64,000 bases of DNA from Hyphomicrobiales bacterium (GTDB taxonomy: Bacteria > Pseudomonadota > Alphaproteobacteria > Rhizobiales > Rhodobiaceae): positions 62,001-126,000 of the forward strand of contig PKTR01000007.1 in the NCBI GenBank assembly GCA_002869065.1, in the 5' to 3' direction. Below are positions 59,672 through 64,000 of the stretch, one piece after another. The position numbers and the translations under genes were made by a program. A model generated the notes under the pieces. That model saw only the letters and a program-made list of their open reading frames with translations. It was not told the origin of the DNA and made no database searches. The stretch's first letter is position 1. Each line of letters starts with the position of its first letter.

Positions 59672-60322
59672 ATGCCCCTTGATCCCGCTACCCGCTTTCC
59701 TGTCACGTTGCCGGATGGGCGGACCATCGAGACCACGGTCTTTCTCAAGGCCGTCCTCGACCACCCCCGCATCGAAGCCGGTAGTTTCAGCTACTACAGC
59801 TCGCACGCACCGCTCGACGACATCGCGAGCGCCATTGCGCCTTACCTCTATCCGCACAGCAACGAGAAACTGACGATCGGCAACTTCGTTCAGATCGCCG
59901 CGAGCGTAACCTTCATCACCTCGTCCGCCAACCACCCGATGGGTGGCGTGACGGCGTTCCCGTTCCGTATCTTCGATCCGGCAACCATTGGCGACTACGC
60001 CGACCTGCCGTTCAAGGACACGGTCGTTGGCAACGATGTCTGGATCGGAAGCGGCGCAACCATCATGCCCGGCGTCACGATCGGTGACGGCGCGATCATC
60101 GCGGCGGCATCCGTCGTCACCCGCGACGTCGCACCCTACGTGATCGTCGGCGGCAACCCGGCCGAAGTCATCCGCAAACGCTTCGATGATCAAACGATTG
60201 CCGACCTGCTTGCGCTGCGATGGTGGGACTGGCCAATCGACGTGATCATGGCGCACCTGACCGCTCTTGAGAGCAGCGATATCGCAGCCCTGAAGGCCAT
60301 CGCCGCCAAGGCCCAGTCCTAG
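59672..60322 (+). CDS. Hexapeptide-repeat (LbH) acetyltransferase, CatB/Vat-like
   Basis: The 216-residue protein has the left-handed beta-helix pattern (LTIGNFVQIAASVTFITSSA, VVGNDVWIGSGATIMPGVTI, GAIIAAASVVTRDVAPYVIV) and the GGNPAEVIRKRFDD tail of the xenobiotic acetyltransferase/CatB branch. The catalytic His is probably the one in SSANHPMGG. This family includes chloramphenicol and streptogramin acetyltransferases but also many sugar O-acetyltransferases, so a resistance role should not be assumed. AAGG lies 9 bases before the ATG. It is convergent with the ABC gene. Confidence 0.85.
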   Translation: MPLDPATRFPVTLPDGRTIETTVFLKAVLDHPRIEAGSFSYYSSHAPLDDIASAIAPYLYPHSNEKLTIGNFVQIAASVTFITSSANHPMGGVTAFPFRIFDPATIGDYADLPFKDTVVGNDVWIGSGATIMPGVTIGDGAIIAAASVVTRDVAPYVIVGGNPAEVIRKRFDDQTIADLLALRWWDWPIDVIMAHLTALESSDIAALKAIAAKAQS

Positions 60323-60364
60323 CCGCCGTCAGAGACAGAGAAGCCCATGCGGCACCGCGTAGGG

Positions 60365-62242
60365 CTATTCGGACGCTTCACCCGCGTCGCTTGCCGTCGC
60401 GTTGCCGTTGCCGTTCCAATTGCCGTTGAGCGCGGCGGCACCGGTCTCGAACTGCAGGCGGGCGAGGCGCGCATAGAGCCCGCCCTTGCCGACGAGGCTC
60501 GTGTGATCGCCCTCTTCGACTACCTGGCCCTTTTCGAACACGACAATGCGGTCGGCCTTCAGCACGGTGGCGAGCCGATGGGCGATGACCAGCGTGGTGC
60601 GGCCCTTCATCAGCTCTTCAAGCGCTTCCTGCACCTGCGTCTCGCTATGCGCATCGAGCGACGAGGTCGCCTCGTCGAGCAGCAGAACCGGCGCGTCTTT
60701 CAGGATCGCGCGTGCAATGGCGATCCGCTGGCGCTGACCGCCGGAAAGCGTCACGCCGCGTTCGCCGACCATTGTCTCGTAGCCGTCCTGCATTTCGGAA
60801 ATGAAGTGATCGGCGTGGGCTGCCTTGGCAGCGGCGCGGACCTCATCATCACTTGCTCCCGGCCGGCCGTAGCGGATGTTGTCGGCAATGCTTGAGGCAA
60901 AGATCACCGTGTCCTGCGGCACCAGCGCGATGCGCCCGCGCACGTCGAGCGGATCGGCCTCTTTCAGATCGACCCCATCGAGCTTCACGGTCCCGAGTAC
61001 CGGATCGTAAAAGCGCAGCAGGAGGTGGAACAGCGTCGACTTGCCAGCGCCCGAGGGGCCGACAACGGCGACCGTCTCGCCCGGCTTGATCGCGAGACTG
61101 ATACCGTTCAGCACCGGCGAATCCGGATGGCTCGGATAGGCAAAGGAGACCGAGTCGAAGCCAACCTCGCCGCGCCCCGGTTGAGGCAGCGCGACCGGTT
61201 TTGCCGGCGCGGTGATCGCCGACGGGGTGTGCAGCAGTTCGGAAATGCGTTCCGCCGCGCCCGACGCCTGCGCGATCTCGCCCCAGACCTGGCTCAACTC
61301 GCCGAGCGCGCCCGCGGCGAACACCGAATAGAGCACGAACTGGCCGAGCGCACCCGGCGTGATCCGCCCGTCGAGCACGTCCTTGGCGCCGATCCACAGC
61401 ACCCCGACGACACTGCCGAAGACAAGGAAGATCGCAAAGGCAGTAAGAATGGCGCGTGCCTTGGTCGATGTGCGCGCCGCATCGAAAGCCCGATCGACGG
61501 CAGCCGAGAACTTTTTCGACGCGAAGGCCTCGTTGGTGAAGGCCTGCAGGGTGCGCACCGCGCCGATCGCCTCGCTGGCATAGGCGGTCGCATTGGCAAG
61601 CATGTCCTGCGCCAGGCGCGATTTCTTGCGCACCGTGCGGCCGAACGCGATGATCGGAATAACGATGAACGGAATGGCGATCAGCACAAAGCCCGACAGC
61701 CGCGGGCTGGTGATCACCATCATCGAGGCGGCACCGATGAACAGGAACAGGTTTCGCAGCGCGATCGAGGCGCTCGCGCCGACGGCAGCCTTGATCTGCG
61801 TTGTATCCGCAGTCAGCCGCGACACCACTTCGCCCGACTGGGCCGTGTCGAAAAAGGCCGGGGAAAGCTTCGTCACATGGGTGAAAACGTCAGCGCGCAA
61901 ATCCGACACGATCCGCTCGCCGAGCCAGGTTACGAAATAGTAGCGGCTGGCGCTGGCGGCGGCGAGCGCGCCGGCGACAATCAGCAGCATGCCGAAGTAA
62001 TTGTCGATGAAGCTCGGATTGGTAGCCGAGAAACCGAAATCGATCATGCGGCGCACGGCAAGCGGCACCGCAAGCGTCGCCACCGAGGCCGCGACCAACG
62101 CGATGAACGCGGCCAGCACCATGACGCGATAGCGCATAACATAGGGGAACAGCGCCGCCAGCGGCCGCACCGATCGGCTCGACGCGCGTTCCGACGATAT
62201 GCCGTTTTCCGTTTCGACTGCTTGTTTTTTTCTACGGGCCAC
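60365..62242 (-). CDS. ABC exporter, fused permease-ATPase (MsbA/LmrA-like)
   Basis: A GTG at 62242 has AGGGGGA 5-6 bases upstream and gives 625 residues; an ATG at 62281 lacks a Shine-Dalgarno. Six TM helices (about 30-315) are followed by the nucleotide-binding domain: Walker A VGPSGAGKST, Q-loop LVPQDTVIFASS, signature VTLSGGQRQRIAIARAI, Walker B VLLLDEATSSLD and IAHRLATV. The C-terminus is Asn/Gly-rich. Homodimeric half-transporters of this type export lipids, glycolipids or drugs; the substrate is unknown, though lipid-linked glycan flipping is possible. It stands alone, divergent from rpmE. Confidence 0.92.
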   Translation of the reverse strand: MARRKKQAVETENGISSERASSRSVRPLAALFPYVMRYRVMVLAAFIALVAASVATLAVPLAVRRMIDFGFSATNPSFIDNYFGMLLIVAGALAAASASRYYFVTWLGERIVSDLRADVFTHVTKLSPAFFDTAQSGEVVSRLTADTTQIKAAVGASASIALRNLFLFIGAASMMVITSPRLSGFVLIAIPFIVIPIIAFGRTVRKKSRLAQDMLANATAYASEAIGAVRTLQAFTNEAFASKKFSAAVDRAFDAARTSTKARAILTAFAIFLVFGSVVGVLWIGAKDVLDGRITPGALGQFVLYSVFAAGALGELSQVWGEIAQASGAAERISELLHTPSAITAPAKPVALPQPGRGEVGFDSVSFAYPSHPDSPVLNGISLAIKPGETVAVVGPSGAGKSTLFHLLLRFYDPVLGTVKLDGVDLKEADPLDVRGRIALVPQDTVIFASSIADNIRYGRPGASDDEVRAAAKAAHADHFISEMQDGYETMVGERGVTLSGGQRQRIAIARAILKDAPVLLLDEATSSLDAHSETQVQEALEELMKGRTTLVIAHRLATVLKADRIVVFEKGQVVEEGDHTSLVGKGGLYARLARLQFETGAAALNGNWNGNGNATASDAGEASE

Positions 62243-62449
62243 GATTTCCCCCTGAACCCTCTTGCCGCCGGGTGCGTTCATCACACCATTTCGCAAAGAG
62301 GATCGGTCTTGTTCGGTCTTCACGGCGCTTTCCGCGCCACATGGCGGAAAAAACGCAAAATTTCGCGCCCTTCGCTTACCCCCTCGCGCCCGTGGTGACA
62401 ATCCCAACGGACAAATCGACGGAATTCGGCGAAAGATTGCCGCCGGGAC
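62243..62449. other. Divergent intergenic region between the ABC exporter and rpmE
   Basis: No supported gene. It contains the ABC exporter leader, with the strong AGGGGGA ribosome-binding site just upstream of the GTG, and leads into the rpmE promoter. Confidence 0.35.
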
Positions 62450-62478
62450 TTGTGCACCGGTCCCCTCTGGGCTATAGG
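62450..62478 (+). promoter_or_regulatory. Candidate promoter of rpmE
   Basis: TTGTGC (62450-62455), 17 bases, then TATAGG (62473-62478). The predicted leader is about 125 bases, with a T-rich patch (CCTTTTTTGGG) midway. Confidence 0.55.
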
Positions 62479-62611
62479 CTTTCGCCGATTGATGGCGATC
62501 TGCGCCGCCTTTTTTGGGACGCGGATCGTTTGTGTATTCCCTCATTCGCCGGATGAGACGCGCCGACAAGCGGCCGAGCGGCCATCTGCAATGAACGAAA
62601 GGACCCGTCCC

Positions 62612-62833
62612 ATGAAAAAGGACATCCATCCCGATTACCACGAGATCAAGGTGCAGATGACCGACGGTTCCGAGTTCGTGACCCGTTCGACCTATGGCAG
62701 CGAAGGCGACACCCTGCATCTCGACATCGACCCGACCACCCACCCGGCGTGGACCGGCGGTTCGCAGCACCTCATCGACCGTGGCGGTCGCGTGTCGCGC
62801 TTCAACAACAAGTTCAAGGGCTTCCTCGGCTAA
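62612..62833 (+). CDS. rpmE: 50S ribosomal protein L31, cysteine-free form
   Basis: The 73-residue large-subunit protein starts at 62612 ([20 protein letters not shown]) with AAAGGA about 9 bases upstream. The family pattern HPxxH, TRSTY and the C-terminal [13 protein letters not shown] are clear. It has no cysteine, so it is the zinc-independent (C-minus) form usual in alphaproteobacteria. A strong bidirectional terminator follows. Confidence 0.96.
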   Translation: MKKDIHPDYHEIKVQMTDGSEFVTRSTYGSEGDTLHLDIDPTTHPAWTGGSQHLIDRGGRVSRFNNKFKGFLG

Positions 62834-62900
62834 GCCAGGGAACCTGTCTCGACCGGCCGCCGCGTTCGCCGCTGGCGCCGGAAAACGAGGCCGACAAAGA

Positions 62901-62933
62901 AAAACCCCGGTCGTTTCGGCCGGGGTTTTGTTT
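62901..62933. terminator. Bidirectional terminator between rpmE and rcdA
   Basis: A 10-bp stem AAAACCCCGG/CCGGGGTTTT (62901-62910 and 62920-62929) with extra inner pairing is followed by TTTTG on the plus strand and by TTTTTC on the minus strand. It serves the convergent rpmE and DUF1465 genes. Confidence 0.9.
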
Positions 62934-62959
62934 TGCCTGAATTGTGACGGTCGCTGCGA

Positions 62960-63508
62960 TCAGTCGTCGCTGCCGGTCCCGAAAGCCTGGCTGAGCCGGC
63001 CGAGCTGCGCGGCAACCGGATTGACCGCTTCGCCGCTCGTGGTCGCGTCCTGGCCCTCGTAGATGCCCGAGTCGAGCACCCGGATACGGTCCTGCAGCCG
63101 CGACGAGCGCATGACCAGATCCTTCAGGCTCTGAGGCAGCTCTTCCCAACCGGCGCCGTCCTGCGCGCTCGCAAGCTTGTCGAGGCGGATCTTGGATTTC
63201 TCCTGGCTCGCCTGCTCCAGCGTCATCTCGCCTTCATTGACCGCGCGCTGCAAGAGAAGCCAGGACGCAAGCTGCATCAGCCGCGTCGTCAGCCTCATCG
63301 ACTCCGTCGCATAAGTCAGCGAGGCTGCCCGCGACAGGCCCTTGGACTCCTCGCGGCCCTCACCGTCGAGATAGGCAGCCGTCTCTTCGACAAGCCCCAT
63401 CCCTTCCCGAAACAGGGACATGAAGGCTTCCGATGCCGCCAGCCGGTCCGCGAGGCGGATGGCTGAAGCTTCTGTCACCGGGTCGGTTTGCTTCGTGTTG
63501 TCACTCAT
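62960..63508 (-). CDS. rcdA: DUF1465-family protein, RcdA homologue
   Basis: The 182-residue helical protein has the strongly conserved block FREGMGLVEETAAYLDGEGR followed by SRAASLTYATESMRLTTRLM and LASWLLLQRAVNEGEMTLEQ, which I recognise from the RcdA/DUF1465 family. In Caulobacter RcdA is an adaptor that, with CpdR and PopA, helps ClpXP degrade the master regulator CtrA during the cell cycle. The same role is plausible here. CtrA-like boxes elsewhere in the window, including one ~290 bases upstream of this gene, fit a CtrA circuit. Confidence 0.85.
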   Translation of the reverse strand: MSDNTKQTDPVTEASAIRLADRLAASEAFMSLFREGMGLVEETAAYLDGEGREESKGLSRAASLTYATESMRLTTRLMQLASWLLLQRAVNEGEMTLEQASQEKSKIRLDKLASAQDGAGWEELPQSLKDLVMRSSRLQDRIRVLDSGIYEGQDATTSGEAVNPVAAQLGRLSQAFGTGSDD

Positions 63509-63679
63509 ACTGACGCAGTCCGCTTTCTTCTACGCATGCACGCATCTCCGCCCGCTCTCCATCCGGTTCGGAAATGGCACAAGCGGGCGCTCACGGCGAA
63601 ATCTCCGCAATCATCGTGCCAGAAGAGGGCAAAGCTGTGAATGCCACTCTAGCATTCAGGACTGAATCGGCGATTAAGG

Positions 63680-63777
63680 TAAAAAAAGAGCCGCGCGAAG
63701 CGGCTCTCAGGAGTTAACAGGGAGGCGTCAAACAGAGTGGACAGGAGCCACTCAAGATCCAGATGACTGGATGTGTT
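63680..63777 (-). ncRNA. Candidate small RNA with three stem-loops and CUCC motifs
   Basis: On the minus strand a transcript starting near 63777 would form ATCCAG-loop-CTGGAT (63757-63772), GAGTGG-CTCCTGT-CCACTC (63735-63753) and a terminator stem AGAGCCGC/GCGGCTCT (63687-63707) followed by TTTTTTT (63681-63687). The second loop and the linker carry CTCCTG, CCTCCC and CTCCTG, which could pair with Shine-Dalgarno sequences as in alphaproteobacterial anti-SD sRNAs. No reading frame of note fits inside. A -35/-10 pair (TTAACG-17-ACTTAT) lies at 63783-63811. The alternative is the terminator and tail of a gene beyond the window, but no coding frame reaches it. Confidence 0.55.
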
Positions 63778-63796
63778 TAGTAATAAGTTGGAAAGC

Positions 63797-63811
63797 TTAA
63801 CAAAGCGTTAA
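63797..63811 (-). promoter_or_regulatory. CtrA-type box overlapping the candidate sRNA promoter
   Basis: TTAACGCTTTGTTAA on the minus strand is TTAA-N7-TTAA, with G instead of C at the last consensus position. It covers the presumed -35 (63806-63811), the usual position for CtrA-activated promoters. Further TTAA half-sites lie at 63817-63820 and nearby. Confidence 0.45.
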
Positions 63812-63820
63812 TTTGGTTAA

Positions 63821-64000
63821 TTTACTTATTTCACTACGATTCTAGGAAAATAGTGAGAAAGAAAGCTGCGCTGCAACAACATGGATCTGACGCCATCTTT
63901 CAGAGATTGGGAAAGCAAGTAGCCGCCATCAACTTCACACAGTCGTGATCGGCGCCTTTGCCGCTCTCCCGCACAGCCCAGCCGGACGCCCGCTAGCTCT
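63821..64000. other. Intergenic sequence at the right edge
   Basis: No coding frame with recognisable content extends into the edge on either strand. Composition is AT-rich to about 63920 and then GC-rich. Nothing further can be supported. Confidence 0.3.

Noticed and set aside
59672-60322. Chloramphenicol acetyltransferase-type resistance gene
   Set aside because: The hexapeptide fold fits the CatB branch, but the same fold covers many sugar and metabolite acetyltransferases and nothing nearby (transposon, integron, other resistance gene) supports resistance.

Overview
The window reads as chromosomal DNA of an alphaproteobacterium, most likely order Hyphomicrobiales (Rhizobiales). The grounds are high GC, alpha-type gene orders (tolQRAB-pal-cpoB-tilS-ftsH; DUF4164-zapA-6S RNA-5-FCL-ymdB; tkt-gap-pgk), a cysteine-free L31, an RcdA-type DUF1465 protein and boxes that fit the CtrA consensus TTAA-N7-TTAAC. 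Genus cannot be fixed; several sulfotransferases would fit a marine or saline lineage, but that is a guess. Most of the window is housekeeping. No tRNA, rRNA, IS element, integrase, phage gene or CRISPR array was seen.

Layout. 1-9046: a membrane protein cut by the window edge, purA, a MuiA-like envelope protein, a DMT exporter, a CDF metal transporter, and an overlapping PAS/MCP pair that looks like a two-protein energy-taxis receptor. 9366-12230: serA and serC, with a serC-type structured leader. 12386-14677: an AT-rich three-gene island of unknown function (ClpP-fold-like secreted protein, small cysteine protein, membrane-anchored protein). 15043-18400: glmM, a second DMT exporter and an Omp25/RopB-type porin-like protein. 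18650-28294: ftsH, tilS, cpoB, pal, tolB, tolA, tolR, tolQ, ybgC. 28315-32111: the ruvC/ruvA/ruvB block, with a GNAT gene inside ruvA-ruvB and a secreted-protein gene on the other strand splitting ruvC from ruvA. 32279-35522: HPP and TSUP membrane proteins and a pentapeptide-repeat membrane protein. 35724-39154: yebC, ymdB, 5-FCL, 6S RNA, zapA, DUF4164. 39533-44026: tkt, gap, pgk.

44364-53782 is the most distinctive region: UDP-galactopyranose mutase (glf), a GT4 and a GT2 glycosyltransferase, four sulfotransferase-like proteins and a secreted TIM-barrel glycosidase-like protein. Together they suggest synthesis and remodelling of a sulfated, galactofuranose-containing surface glycan. 54169-63508 returns to core functions: a divergent ThiE-like protein, a Sel1-repeat protein, efp, suhB, an ExbB-like/OmpA-like envelope pair, a hexapeptide acetyltransferase, an MsbA-like ABC exporter, rpmE and an rcdA homologue. 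At 63680-63777 there is a candidate small RNA, with three stem-loops and a terminator, whose promoter overlaps a CtrA-type box.

Regulatory reading. CtrA-like boxes lie upstream of tolQ, pal, the outer-membrane protein and the sRNA, which would tie envelope constriction and surface composition to the cell cycle. This rests on motif matches only. Start codons were chosen from Shine-Dalgarno spacing, signal peptides and overlaps, and often differ from the longest reading frame.
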